Notes under the pieces: generated by a model
The model's input: only the letters and a program-made list of their open reading frames with translations
Databases searched by the model: none
What the model was told of the DNA's origin: nothing
Shown: in pieces, positions 1-8,394 of the stretch
Layout: each line of letters starts with the position of its first letter
How positions within the stretch are numbered: position 1 is the first letter of the stretch
IMG/VR virus record: IMGVR_UViG_3300023109_001370
Location: 1 to 31,427 of that record
Direction: 5' to 3' (one strand)
DNA from: a virus
Length of the DNA: 31,427 nucleotides
Program-made: the position numbers and the translations under genes

Positions 1-1
1 C

Positions 2-742
2 AAAGCTGATGTTGACAAAGTACTTGAAATTGTTCCTGGGTTGCAACATTTGACTATCAAAGGCGGGGAACCGTTTGCAGATCAAAATAATATAAAAATA
101 TTAAGAAAGCTTGCTGACACAAATCCTAGTTGCAGAGTTGAAATTTGTACTAACATGCAGCTGGTAACAAACACGGTTATAGAATTATTACACAAGTTAG
201 ACGAAGTCCATTTACAGGCAAGTATAGATGGTATTGGCGAATTATATAATTGGATCCGTGGCGGTAATTTTGAAAAGACAGTAAATAATATTAATCGTTA
301 TCATAATTATGGAGGGCGTGTTTGTTCTGTAGTTTCAACTGTGTCTGTTTATAATTGGATGCATTTGCCTGAACTGATTGACTTTTGGAAAGATATTCCT
401 GGTGTACAACGGATAAACATGGCTAATATGGTTACGTTTCCAAAATATTGTTCTCCATTATATTTGCACGACCATCATATTCAAGAAGGATTGGATAAGT
501 TTTATAATTATTTAAATTCTGATCCGTGGGTATTCAACGAACAACATCAAGCTTATATTCAACCAAATTTAATAGCGCACGGTCTTGGTAATATGAATAG
601 TTGTAAGCCAGGATTATTTGTTGATGAAAAACCAAAATGGCAAGATCGTATGGTAAAGTGGATTGACTATTGCCACGTTGCACGAGAAAATAATGAAGAC
701 ATTTGGGAGCTTGCTCCTTATTTACAGGAATATAGAAAATGA
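2..742 (+). CDS. Radical SAM protein, 5'-truncated by window edge
   Basis: The reading frame is open from base 2, so the true start and the CxxxCxxC cluster motif lie outside the window; a TTG at 41 is only an internal codon. About 246 residues are visible. The radical SAM glycine-rich motif GGEPFAD is encoded near 62-82, followed by the TNMQ and SIDG strand motifs usual for the partial TIM barrel. The family cleaves S-adenosylmethionine reductively to make a 5'-deoxyadenosyl radical; the substrate is unknown. The 17-base string encoding GGEPFA is identical to one at about 1321 in the next gene, which suggests paralogy. It overlaps that gene by 4 bases (ATGA). First of four consecutive radical SAM genes. 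The family call is firm; the function is not known. Confidence 0.85.
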   Translation, partial: KADVDKVLEIVPGLQHLTIKGGEPFADQNNIKILRKLADTNPSCRVEICTNMQLVTNTVIELLHKLDEVHLQASIDGIGELYNWIRGGNFEKTVNNINRYHNYGGRVCSVVSTVSVYNWMHLPELIDFWKDIPGVQRINMANMVTFPKYCSPLYLHDHHIQEGLDKFYNYLNSDPWVFNEQHQAYIQPNLIAHGLGNMNSCKPGLFVDEKPKWQDRMVKWIDYCHVARENNEDIWELAPYLQEYRK

Positions 743-1875
743 AATATGTTGATGTTGTAAATAAGTATAGAAGTCTGGACGGCATGTCACAATTTGAAAA
801 ACAAATTACTTGCTGGGCTCCGTTTCAAGCTATGCATATTGATAAAAAAGGATCTATTAGACCTTGTCCATTTGTAAATCAAAAAGGCTTAGAAGAAAAT
901 AAGTATACGGATGTTCCAACTTGGAGTCCTAATAAATCTTTATTAGAATGTTGGAATGACAATGTTTATGAAAGTATGCGAATTGAAGCAATGGAAGGAA
1001 GCTTACACGAAAGCTTTTGTGAATATTGCGTAAAACAATGCAAACAAGATAAGCCGCCTTCAAGTTTAGATTACGATTGGGTTGGAGGCGATCGTAGTGT
1101 ATCACATGAATTTCCTCGTGAAATAGAATTAGAATTATCTAATACTTGTAATTACGAATGTCCTTTTTGTAGCCCTTGGTGTTCTTCTCAACATATGGAA
1201 AGATTAGGCCTTCAGAACGACAAAACATTTCAAAGTATATTTGATGATCCAAAAATTAGAAAAGCATTCATTGAAGATTTGCGATCTATTATACACAACA
1301 TCTACAGATTAAATTTTACTGGCGGGGAACCGTTTGCTCAAAGAGTTGTGTTTGATATTATTAAAATGATTGATGAAGAGCAACCAAAAAACCTTACACT
1401 TCACTTTACAACAAACGGTAGTGTTATGAATGGCGTAGTTAGAAAACTGGCAAAAAGACCAAACACTCGTTTCACGGTATCGTTAGATACTTTAGATCCT
1501 GAGCTATATCCTAAGTTGAGAGTCAATGGAAATTTTAATGAAGTTATGAACAATATTGAAACGTTTCTTAATTCTGGCGCAGAGGTTGGCTGTTCATTTG
1601 TTGTAAGTAAAAAGAATGTAAAAGAATTGCCAAATATTGTTTCTTGGTGTAATGAAAAAGGTATTAAATTTTCATATCACATTATTGAACCTATGTGGCA
1701 CGGTAAAGAATACGAAGACGTTATAAATCCAATGAAAGTTGAATTAGGAACAAAAGAATATATTAACGAATTAAAAACACACTTGAAACAGCTCACTCCT
1801 AATAATAATTCAAATACAGAATTAACAAATAAAAATATATTTATGTTTAACCAATACATTGAAAGATTAAAATGA
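739..1875 (+). CDS. Radical SAM protein with N-terminal SPASM/twitch-like cysteines
   Basis: 378 residues. The radical SAM cluster motif is C137-x3-C141-x2-C144 and GGEPF is at 195-199. Before the barrel there is a second cysteine set (C25, C43, C94, C97, C101) in a context (W-A-P-F, then G-S-I-R-P-C-P-F) typical of SPASM/twitch auxiliary-cluster domains, which normally follow the barrel. This N-terminal arrangement is shared with the next gene. Known chemistry is radical modification of a peptide, sugar or other substrate with help from an auxiliary Fe-S cluster; the substrate cannot be inferred. The start overlaps the preceding stop as ATGA and the gene ends in another overlap, so translation is probably coupled. 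Confidence 0.88.
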   Translation: MKYVDVVNKYRSLDGMSQFEKQITCWAPFQAMHIDKKGSIRPCPFVNQKGLEENKYTDVPTWSPNKSLLECWNDNVYESMRIEAMEGSLHESFCEYCVKQCKQDKPPSSLDYDWVGGDRSVSHEFPREIELELSNTCNYECPFCSPWCSSQHMERLGLQNDKTFQSIFDDPKIRKAFIEDLRSIIHNIYRLNFTGGEPFAQRVVFDIIKMIDEEQPKNLTLHFTTNGSVMNGVVRKLAKRPNTRFTVSLDTLDPELYPKLRVNGNFNEVMNNIETFLNSGAEVGCSFVVSKKNVKELPNIVSWCNEKGIKFSYHIIEPMWHGKEYEDVINPMKVELGTKEYINELKTHLKQLTPNNNSNTELTNKNIFMFNQYIERLK

Positions 1876-3044
1876 CTGAAGATTTATATTCAAAGCCTTG
1901 GAAAGAATATCCAAAAGTATCAAGTGAAAACAGTCCTGAAGAATGGGATCACTTTCAAAGTAAACGGAATATTCCAGAGTCTGATAAAATTATAAGTTGC
2001 TATGCAGCCTTTAATCATATGAGGATTGGGCGTACAGGTAATATAAAGCCATGCTGTTTTGCATTAAAGAATATGAAATGGGAAAAAGGAAAGAAAGGTT
2101 TAAGAGACTATTGGTTCGGGGAAGTCAACGAAGAATATAGACAGGAATTTTTAAACAACACAATACATCACGGTTGTAAAAAGGTTTGCGGATCTAGAAT
2201 TAAAAATAAAGTTCCGCCACCTATTCATGATTACGATTGGAATCCTCCATATCATAATAGATTAAAACACGCAATGGATAGTGTAAATTATCCAAAAGTA
2301 TTTGAATTTGAAATTAGTAATCTTTGTAATATGGCATGCCCAATGTGCCTTGGCGAATTATCTTCAAAACATATGTTAGGACGAGACAAAGATTTAAAAG
2401 TATACGAGCCAAACGTATTTGATGATGATGAAAACCTTGCAGAGCTTTTAGAACAGCTAAAAGAGTTTATTCCTCATTTAGAAACAATAAGATTTACTGG
2501 TGGAGAACCGTTTGCGCATAAAGGCTTTTATAAAATAGCACAATTAATTGTAGAATTAAATCCAAATATGGAAATTGATATTACTACAAACGGAAGCATA
2601 TATAATAAAAAGGTAGATAGGTTTTGTGATATATTAAAGAATATGAAAATATCTTTATCGTTAGATACTGTGGATCCTGATGAATATGCTTTAATTCGCA
2701 TTGGTGGTAAATATGAAAATACATTTGCTAATATTCAAAAGTTTAAAGATAAACTAGGGTCTCATAATGTAAAAATAAATTCTACTTTAATGTCAATAAA
2801 TGCGCCAAATATTGATAAGTTTTTTAAATATGGATACGAAAACAATTTTGGTATTTTTGTAAATGTATACGACCGGTCTGGTAGATCACACACTGAAGAT
2901 TTTTCATTAACAAATTTAAGTAACGATCATATAAACGAAATCATAAATAAACTGAAACCTCTTGCAAAAATAGAAGATGTAAATAATCACTTCGTTGTAA
3001 GTGTTAACAAAACTATTAATTTATTAAAGCAAGCAATCACATGA
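1872..3044 (+). CDS. Radical SAM protein with N-terminal SPASM/twitch-like cysteines (paralogue)
   Basis: 390 residues with the same layout as the preceding gene: N-terminal cysteines C43, C61, C62, C102 and C106, then the radical SAM motif C152-x3-C156-x2-C159 and GGEP at 210-213 followed by F-A-H-K. The two proteins share local strings (PPxxDYDW before the barrel, LSLDTVDP versus VSLDTLDP late in the barrel) and look like diverged duplicates. The substrate is unknown. It overlaps both neighbours by 4 bases. The doubled cysteine C61-C62 recalls the C-C pair in the C-terminal SPASM region of the following gene, suggesting the same type of auxiliary cluster placed at opposite ends of the chain. 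Confidence 0.88.
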   Translation: MTEDLYSKPWKEYPKVSSENSPEEWDHFQSKRNIPESDKIISCYAAFNHMRIGRTGNIKPCCFALKNMKWEKGKKGLRDYWFGEVNEEYRQEFLNNTIHHGCKKVCGSRIKNKVPPPIHDYDWNPPYHNRLKHAMDSVNYPKVFEFEISNLCNMACPMCLGELSSKHMLGRDKDLKVYEPNVFDDDENLAELLEQLKEFIPHLETIRFTGGEPFAHKGFYKIAQLIVELNPNMEIDITTNGSIYNKKVDRFCDILKNMKISLSLDTVDPDEYALIRIGGKYENTFANIQKFKDKLGSHNVKINSTLMSINAPNIDKFFKYGYENNFGIFVNVYDRSGRSHTEDFSLTNLSNDHINEIINKLKPLAKIEDVNNHFVVSVNKTINLLKQAIT

Positions 3045-4213
3045 CGTGGAGATGGCATAACTTAACATTTGACGTTGAACTTACTACTCATTGTAATCTT
3101 AAATGTCCGCAGTGTTCAAGGACAGATCATAGAAATAATTTAAATAAGATGGAGTGGTTACCGCTTACGTCTGTCAGTTTAAAAGATTTTATGAAGTGGT
3201 TTCCTCCAACTATTATACAGTCAATTGGGTGTATTCATTTTTCAGGAACTTATGGTGATCCTGGGATGTGTAAAGATCTAGTGGATATTGTTAAGTATCT
3301 TGCAATAGAAGGTACTTGTCGTATTTCTATAAATACAAATGGATCTATGAGAGATGAAGAGTTTTGGTTTAACCTTGCGGCGTGGGGTGGTTCAAGACTT
3401 CAACTTATATTTGATGTTGACGGTATTGACCAAGAAATGCATAGCTTTTATCGCCGAGGATCCGATCTCAATAAAGTATTGGACGCAATAGAAGTAACCT
3501 CAGGTACTGATGCAAATATCAAAGTACTTACTGTTTTATTTAAACACAATCAAGACTATCTCGAAGATATTCGTAATATGGTTAACGAACGCGTGCAAAA
3601 GCCAATTAAGTTTGATGAAGTGGAAGGAAACAACTTTCAGTTAGGTTCTGTTTATGAATTCTTAAATGAAGATGGTAAAACAGAAACATTAGAACAAGTT
3701 ACACGACAGGATAGAGAACAAGGATTGGAACGTAGAACACGCAGAGTACGTGATCATCGCCATAAAGATATTGTTACCAATATTAAATCAGATCAATCTA
3801 AATTATTACCTATTGAGGATAAACCTATTATACCACAGGTAGCTGAGCCTGTCAAACAAAAAAAGAAAGAATACGAAATAAATTGTTTAGCTATCGGCGA
3901 AAATAATATTAAAGTACAAGCAAGTGGTATGGTATCTCCATGTTGTTATCTTTCAACATCGTTAGAACGCGCGGCATTATATTTAAAAGGTGAAAACACT
4001 CAATATATGATTACGTCAACTGGTAAGTATAATGATCCTAAACATCCATTAATGCAAGAATATATTGATAATTGGAAAGATTTTAATTTACATTATAGTA
4101 GTATCTATGATATAATGGAATCAACGTGGTTCAAACAAAAGTTACCTGAACATTGGGAAACCCCTGAAACGGCTTGCCACGCTTGTGTTAAAGTATGTGG
4201 AAAATTAAAATGA
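3041..4213 (+). CDS. Radical SAM/SPASM protein, canonical order
   Basis: 390 residues. The radical SAM motif C18-x3-C22-x2-C25 is close to the N-terminus. The glycine-rich motif is SGTYGDP (68-74) rather than GGEP. A charged, low-complexity linker (about residues 215-280, rich in R, D, K and Q) leads to a C-terminal SPASM-like set: C282, C301, C302, C379, C382 and C386. Domain order is therefore barrel then auxiliary domain, opposite to the two preceding genes. Known members modify peptides or small molecules; the substrate here is unknown. It starts in an ATGA overlap and ends inside the start of the glycosyltransferase-like gene. Confidence 0.88.
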   Translation: MTWRWHNLTFDVELTTHCNLKCPQCSRTDHRNNLNKMEWLPLTSVSLKDFMKWFPPTIIQSIGCIHFSGTYGDPGMCKDLVDIVKYLAIEGTCRISINTNGSMRDEEFWFNLAAWGGSRLQLIFDVDGIDQEMHSFYRRGSDLNKVLDAIEVTSGTDANIKVLTVLFKHNQDYLEDIRNMVNERVQKPIKFDEVEGNNFQLGSVYEFLNEDGKTETLEQVTRQDREQGLERRTRRVRDHRHKDIVTNIKSDQSKLLPIEDKPIIPQVAEPVKQKKKEYEINCLAIGENNIKVQASGMVSPCCYLSTSLERAALYLKGENTQYMITSTGKYNDPKHPLMQEYIDNWKDFNLHYSSIYDIMESTWFKQKLPEHWETPETACHACVKVCGKLK

Positions 4214-4818
4214 ATATTATATTTGTAAAGCACGGAGATAAGTATCACGAAGGCCATGTAAATCGGCTTTATTCTCAGCTTGTTCAATATTACCCAAACG
4301 CAAAATTTCATTGTTATACAGAATACCCACAAGGTATTGATGAACAAGTAAACATCATTTGGTGTTTCAACAAGCCATCGTTAAAGTATTGGTGGAACAA
4401 GTTAGCTATGTTTAGTGAAGACTTTCCAGTTACAGGCAAATGTCTTTTCTTTGATTTAGATATGGATATTAAAAGAGATCCTTCTGAGTTTATCAAGTGG
4501 GGCGGCTTGACGATAATCAGAGACTATTGGAAAGATGATTTGTATATGGCTCCACACGCCTACGATGTACATATAAATAGTTCTGTAATTACATGGATAG
4601 CTGGTGAACAGAACCATGTATGGGATCACTTTATGTCCAACAAAGATTATTTTATGCGTAAGTATAAAGGTATAGATAGATTTTTAGTTCACGAAAAAAT
4701 ACCGCATAATACATTTACAAACGGTATTGTAAGTAGTGTTAAAACCCCGGCGGAATGGGATGCGCCGATTGATATGTATAATGGATTGAAATATGAGTTA
4801 CCGAGAAAATCTTTATAG
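4210..4818 (+). CDS. GT-A/GT8-like glycosyltransferase
   Basis: 202 residues from ATG 4210, chosen over an in-frame ATG at 4195 because 4210 makes the ATGA overlap seen throughout this operon. An N-terminal strand (MNIIFVKHGD) and the acidic motif F-D-L-D-M-D (D82, D84, D86) fit the metal- and nucleotide-sugar-binding DxD of GT-A enzymes such as family 8. The W-W-N-K-L segment before it resembles the region that positions the acceptor or nucleotide in such enzymes. It probably transfers a sugar in the same pathway as its neighbours; donor and acceptor are unknown. The overlap with the next gene is 26 bases. The motif call is moderately strong. Confidence 0.6.
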   Translation: MNIIFVKHGDKYHEGHVNRLYSQLVQYYPNAKFHCYTEYPQGIDEQVNIIWCFNKPSLKYWWNKLAMFSEDFPVTGKCLFFDLDMDIKRDPSEFIKWGGLTIIRDYWKDDLYMAPHAYDVHINSSVITWIAGEQNHVWDHFMSNKDYFMRKYKGIDRFLVHEKIPHNTFTNGIVSSVKTPAEWDAPIDMYNGLKYELPRKSL

Positions 4819-5461
4819 AAATGCTCTTAAAATAATAGAGGAAATATACCAACAAAGCAAGTACGATCCTTCTGTTGATCTTTATAGAAGCTTTGACATT
4901 ATAAATGCTGTTAACGACCCACAACTTGATAGTAAAGAGTGGCTTGTTAATAATCTCCTTCCATTTATTAATAAAGAAAGATTTTGGCCTGACACCGGCG
5001 GCAAACTAAAAGACGTTTTAGTTATGGGTAGTTGGTATGGTGTCATAGGAATGATATTAAAAAATCATATAAGTCCTGATACTAAAATACACAATGTAGA
5101 TATGGACCCATTGTGTGAAACGTTCAGCCATAAGTTAATGAATGGAAAGTACGAAAACATTTGGCCTATTACTGATGACGCTATGGAATACTATTTTGAA
5201 AGAACAGATCATTTTCAGCTCATTATCAATACAAGTTGCGAGCATATGGAAAGAGATGATATTAAATTAGTATTAAGACAAAAACCTTATAATACCTTAA
5301 TATGTTTTCAAAGCAATAACTATCATGCAGAACCCGAGCATATCAATACTCACGATAGTTTAGACTCGTTTGTAGAAGAGTTAAATTTAAACGCAGTATA
5401 TTGGAAAGGCGAAATAAAACCGTCTGAAGATTACACGAGATATATGGTAATTGGAAAATGA
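4793..5461 (+). CDS. Class I SAM methyltransferase-like protein
   Basis: 222 residues. A Rossmann-type motif I (VLVMGSWYGVIGMIL) is followed by an acidic strand-2 end (HNVDMDP), then a D-A-M-E motif and the strand-4 string L-I-I-N-T-S-C-E-H-M. This is the usual order of SAM-binding elements in class I methyltransferases. Motif I is a variant (G-S-W-Y-G-V-I-G), also seen in small-molecule and glycan methyltransferases. The target is unknown, possibly an intermediate made by the radical SAM and glycosyltransferase neighbours. It overlaps the preceding gene by 26 bases and the following one by 4 (ATGA). Confidence 0.6.
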   Translation: MSYRENLYRNALKIIEEIYQQSKYDPSVDLYRSFDIINAVNDPQLDSKEWLVNNLLPFINKERFWPDTGGKLKDVLVMGSWYGVIGMILKNHISPDTKIHNVDMDPLCETFSHKLMNGKYENIWPITDDAMEYYFERTDHFQLIINTSCEHMERDDIKLVLRQKPYNTLICFQSNNYHAEPEHINTHDSLDSFVEELNLNAVYWKGEIKPSEDYTRYMVIGK

Positions 5462-7203
5462 AAAGAGTAATTTTTAGTTGTTACGATGAAATTGACGATA
5501 TGGTCCATGACGAGGAACGCCATTGGATTTTTATGGCAAACGAACAGTCAGTAGAAGAGTACTTTGATAGATTAGTTGAAAACAAAAAAGAGTACTGCAA
5601 AAAGATCGGTGCTGATTGGATTTTCTATCGTAATGAAATAAAAGACTTTGACGTTAAAAACGAAATGCAATTTACTAAGGTTAACTTGTATAAACACCAC
5701 TTGTTTGCTAAGCTTGCAGAAGAATACGATGAAGTTATGTATGTTGACATGGATGTGGTATTTAATACAGACCTAAATGTATTTGACGAATTGGATTTGT
5801 CAAAAGGTATTGCGATTAAAGATATGGATGATGAAATCCAATCAAAAGAAGTTAATGATGTTTTATATTCTTCTGTTGGAATGCGCAACCCAACTCTAAA
5901 ATATCATATTACAAAAGACCTTTTGGATGGTGGAGATAACCATGTTATAAACACTGGTATTATGATTGGTAAAAGCGAGCATATTAAACAAATTAAATAT
6001 GTCGAAAGAATGCAAGAAGCTCATGCCAAAATACAAGACATTAGACTTTACGAACCTGAAGATCCTGATAATAAAGACCATAGACAATTAGCATACTTAA
6101 GAATAAACTATTATGCTAACAACGAGTCTATCTTTTCCTATATCCTTGAAAAATACAAAGTACCATATCAAATTATGGACGATAAGTGGCATTGGATTGT
6201 GGATCATAGACCTAACGATACTAAAATAGAAGATGTAAATATAATTCATTTTATCAATAAAAAATTCAATGCATTCTTTAAAGATAAGACAACAGCTATC
6301 TATTCAATCCATATAGATATTCCTGATGATAAACTTGACGACCCGGTTGGACCGCCTGATGACGATGTAAATAAAAGCAAAAGAACTAAAGATCGTCTGG
6401 CGCAATATAAAGATAGGTTAATTGAAAACCATGAATGGTATGCAAAGGAAATTGGTTCAAAATACATTCATTTTAAACGCGATGAACAATACGAAGAGTT
6501 TTTGAGTAAGTTCCCTGGCCTTTCGGAATATGATGTAATTAATCTATATAAAGTTTGGCTACTTGATAAACTGACATATGATTATGATTTGGTCTTATAT
6601 GTTGATCTCGATGTTTACTTTACAAAACCGCATAGCATCTTTGATTACGTACCAGCGAGTACAACTTTTTGTTGTCAAGTTCAAACAGCTCGGAACGCAG
6701 GAGTTCGCAAAGCAAGCAACGATTATTACAAATGGTATAACTTTGATTTTAGGAGTCCGCATAGTAAATTTTGGAACGCTCATGCTATGCTTGAAGAAGA
6801 AGGTTACGAATCTGACCAATACATTTTTAACACTGGTATTATGGTCGCAAGCCGCGCTGTTATGGAACAAATAGATTACTTTAGCGATATTGACGATGTA
6901 ATCCAAATGATGAAGGATCTGAAAGAGGACGAGTTTTCAATGTATCTCCCACAAATCCAATCTGCCTTTGGGTACGATAACGAAACTATCATGGCGTACA
7001 AAACCAAAAAGAATAAAGTTAAGTTGTTTCCATTACCAAAAAGGTGGCATCATAAACATCTATATAGAAACTTAAAAGCATTTACGCATGGTACCAAAGA
7101 GCATGGAATGGCAAAACGAGAATTGGAAACAGAAGTAGGTGTTGAAGGCGTGATAATGATTCATTTTATTTCTAAAAATTTTGAATTAGCGTTTGATAAA
7201 TAA
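5458..7203 (+). CDS. Tandem-duplicated GT-A-like glycosyltransferase (two catalytic domains)
   Basis: 581 residues made of two similar halves. Each half has a predicted Rossmann start, a K-x-x-L-x-x-K/D-L helix and a DxD motif at the end of a hydrophobic strand: YVDMDVVF (D97, D99) and YVDLDVYF (D383, D385). Each half later has F/I-N-T-G-I-M followed by a distal H-F-I motif (IHFINKKF and IHFISKNF). A charged, proline-containing linker near 290-312 separates them. Such twin-domain enzymes can add two sugars in turn or polymerise. Donor and acceptor are unknown. The start overlaps the preceding stop as ATGA. Confidence 0.65.
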   Translation: MKRVIFSCYDEIDDMVHDEERHWIFMANEQSVEEYFDRLVENKKEYCKKIGADWIFYRNEIKDFDVKNEMQFTKVNLYKHHLFAKLAEEYDEVMYVDMDVVFNTDLNVFDELDLSKGIAIKDMDDEIQSKEVNDVLYSSVGMRNPTLKYHITKDLLDGGDNHVINTGIMIGKSEHIKQIKYVERMQEAHAKIQDIRLYEPEDPDNKDHRQLAYLRINYYANNESIFSYILEKYKVPYQIMDDKWHWIVDHRPNDTKIEDVNIIHFINKKFNAFFKDKTTAIYSIHIDIPDDKLDDPVGPPDDDVNKSKRTKDRLAQYKDRLIENHEWYAKEIGSKYIHFKRDEQYEEFLSKFPGLSEYDVINLYKVWLLDKLTYDYDLVLYVDLDVYFTKPHSIFDYVPASTTFCCQVQTARNAGVRKASNDYYKWYNFDFRSPHSKFWNAHAMLEEEGYESDQYIFNTGIMVASRAVMEQIDYFSDIDDVIQMMKDLKEDEFSMYLPQIQSAFGYDNETIMAYKTKKNKVKLFPLPKRWHHKHLYRNLKAFTHGTKEHGMAKRELETEVGVEGVIMIHFISKNFELAFDK

Positions 7204-7207
7204 TTAC

Positions 7208-7681
7208 ATGCAAAAAATAAATAAAACATATGATCTAAATCGTATACAAATGGATATAGATTTTATCATTAAGAAACATGGATGGTGGAACGATACTCAA
7301 ATATCCTTGCAGTCACCGACTGGCGAGTGGCACGATGGTGTAGGTTCAACGTATGGTGAAAACTTTACAGAGGCAGATTTTACAAAATTAAATACTGAAC
7401 CGCATTGGGAAATTTCAAGGTTTATAACAGAAAACAATTTGTATAGAACCAGGATATTAAAAATAAAACCGGGACAATGTTATTCATACCATAAAGATTT
7501 TTCAAGAAGAATTCATTTGGCTATAACCACTCATCCTCATTGCTTTTTAGCAGTTGATAAACAATTGTATCACGTTCCTGCGGACACGCATCCATATTTA
7601 CTTGATACAACTCTACCGCATACTGCAATGAATTGTTCTTTAACACACGAAAGAATTCATATTGTAGGCTGTATAAAATGA
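7208..7681 (+). CDS. Aspartyl/asparaginyl beta-hydroxylase-like 2OG-Fe(II) oxygenase
   Basis: 157 residues from ATG 7208; an in-frame TTG at 7193 would overlap the preceding gene further. Double-stranded beta-helix elements are visible: P-G-Q-x-Y-S-Y-H-K-D (H95 and D97, iron ligands), R-R-I-H, then L-L-D-T-T-L-P-H-T-A-M-N with H138 as third ligand, and R149 as the likely 2-oxoglutarate anchor. This matches the cupin-type Asp/Asn hydroxylase and proline-hydroxylase-like group. It would hydroxylate a small molecule or peptide with O2 and 2-oxoglutarate. It joins the desaturase gene in an ATGA overlap. Confidence 0.68.
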   Translation: MQKINKTYDLNRIQMDIDFIIKKHGWWNDTQISLQSPTGEWHDGVGSTYGENFTEADFTKLNTEPHWEISRFITENNLYRTRILKIKPGQCYSYHKDFSRRIHLAITTHPHCFLAVDKQLYHVPADTHPYLLDTTLPHTAMNCSLTHERIHIVGCIK

Positions 7682-8394
7682 TAGGATTTGAAAAAGAATT
7701 AAGAAATACGCAAATTGTAGCTGCAGTCGGTACTGCGGTTTTAATAGCTCATACTTTATACTTCGGTTGGCAATATCTTTTATGGATTATTCCTATTAGT
7801 CTTTTAACATATCACATTGGTCATTCCGTGTTTATGCATAGGCATTTATCTCACGGACAATTTAATTTTTCTAATAGAGCTCTTTACCTATTACATCTTA
7901 TTGCTATTATGACAAATATGGGCAAGCTACCTGGGTATGTTGCAATACATCAACAGCATCACGCGACTAGCGGTACAGACCACGATCCTCACGAATGGCG
8001 TAAGGTTGGGTTTTGGAAAATATTCTTTAGTGAATGGCATGTTGAGTATTCACCGATTAACAAAAAAAGACTCATAAGAACTTTTAGATTAACTCCTTAT
8101 ATGAAACAAATGACAAATAATCATTACAAGATATTATTTTGGATGATGCCAGTATTTGGAGGAATTATTGGAATGTGTTGGTGGTGGAAACAATTTAGCG
8201 TTATTGTTGTTCACTTGGATTTTGGGGATACATCAAAAAGAAGAGGCGCAGACACAAGCGCAGACAACAAATGGTTATGGCCTATTATGTGGGGTGATGA
8301 ACTACATACGCAACATCATTTACACCCAAATAAAGAAAAGCTTAGCAATTTTGACTTACAGTATAAATTAGGTAAGGCTATTGAATATGTCTGA
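7678..8394 (+). CDS. Membrane fatty-acid desaturase (first of a tandem pair)
   Basis: 238 residues from ATG 7678 (ATGA overlap). The three histidine boxes of integral-membrane di-iron desaturases are present: HRHLSH (54-59), HQQHH (91-95) and HTQHH (210-214). Hydrophobic segments lie near 13-55, 65-80 and 152-180. The family introduces a double bond (often delta-9) into acyl chains using O2 and an electron donor. At 238 residues it is shorter than typical acyl-CoA desaturases of about 300. The substrate could be a lipid or an acyl group attached to the pathway's product. The overlap with the second desaturase is 8 bases. Confidence 0.82.
   Translation: MIGFEKELRNTQIVAAVGTAVLIAHTLYFGWQYLLWIIPISLLTYHIGHSVFMHRHLSHGQFNFSNRALYLLHLIAIMTNMGKLPGYVAIHQQHHATSGTDHDPHEWRKVGFWKIFFSEWHVEYSPINKKRLIRTFRLTPYMKQMTNNHYKILFWMMPVFGGIIGMCWWWKQFSVIVVHLDFGDTSKRRGADTSADNKWLWPIMWGDELHTQHHLHPNKEKLSNFDLQYKLGKAIEYV

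Noticed and set aside
4572-4579. TATAAATA late-promoter octamer inside the glycosyltransferase-like gene
   Set aside because: It lies in coding sequence (V-H-I-N-S), more than 200 bases before the next start, in AT-rich DNA where chance matches are expected.
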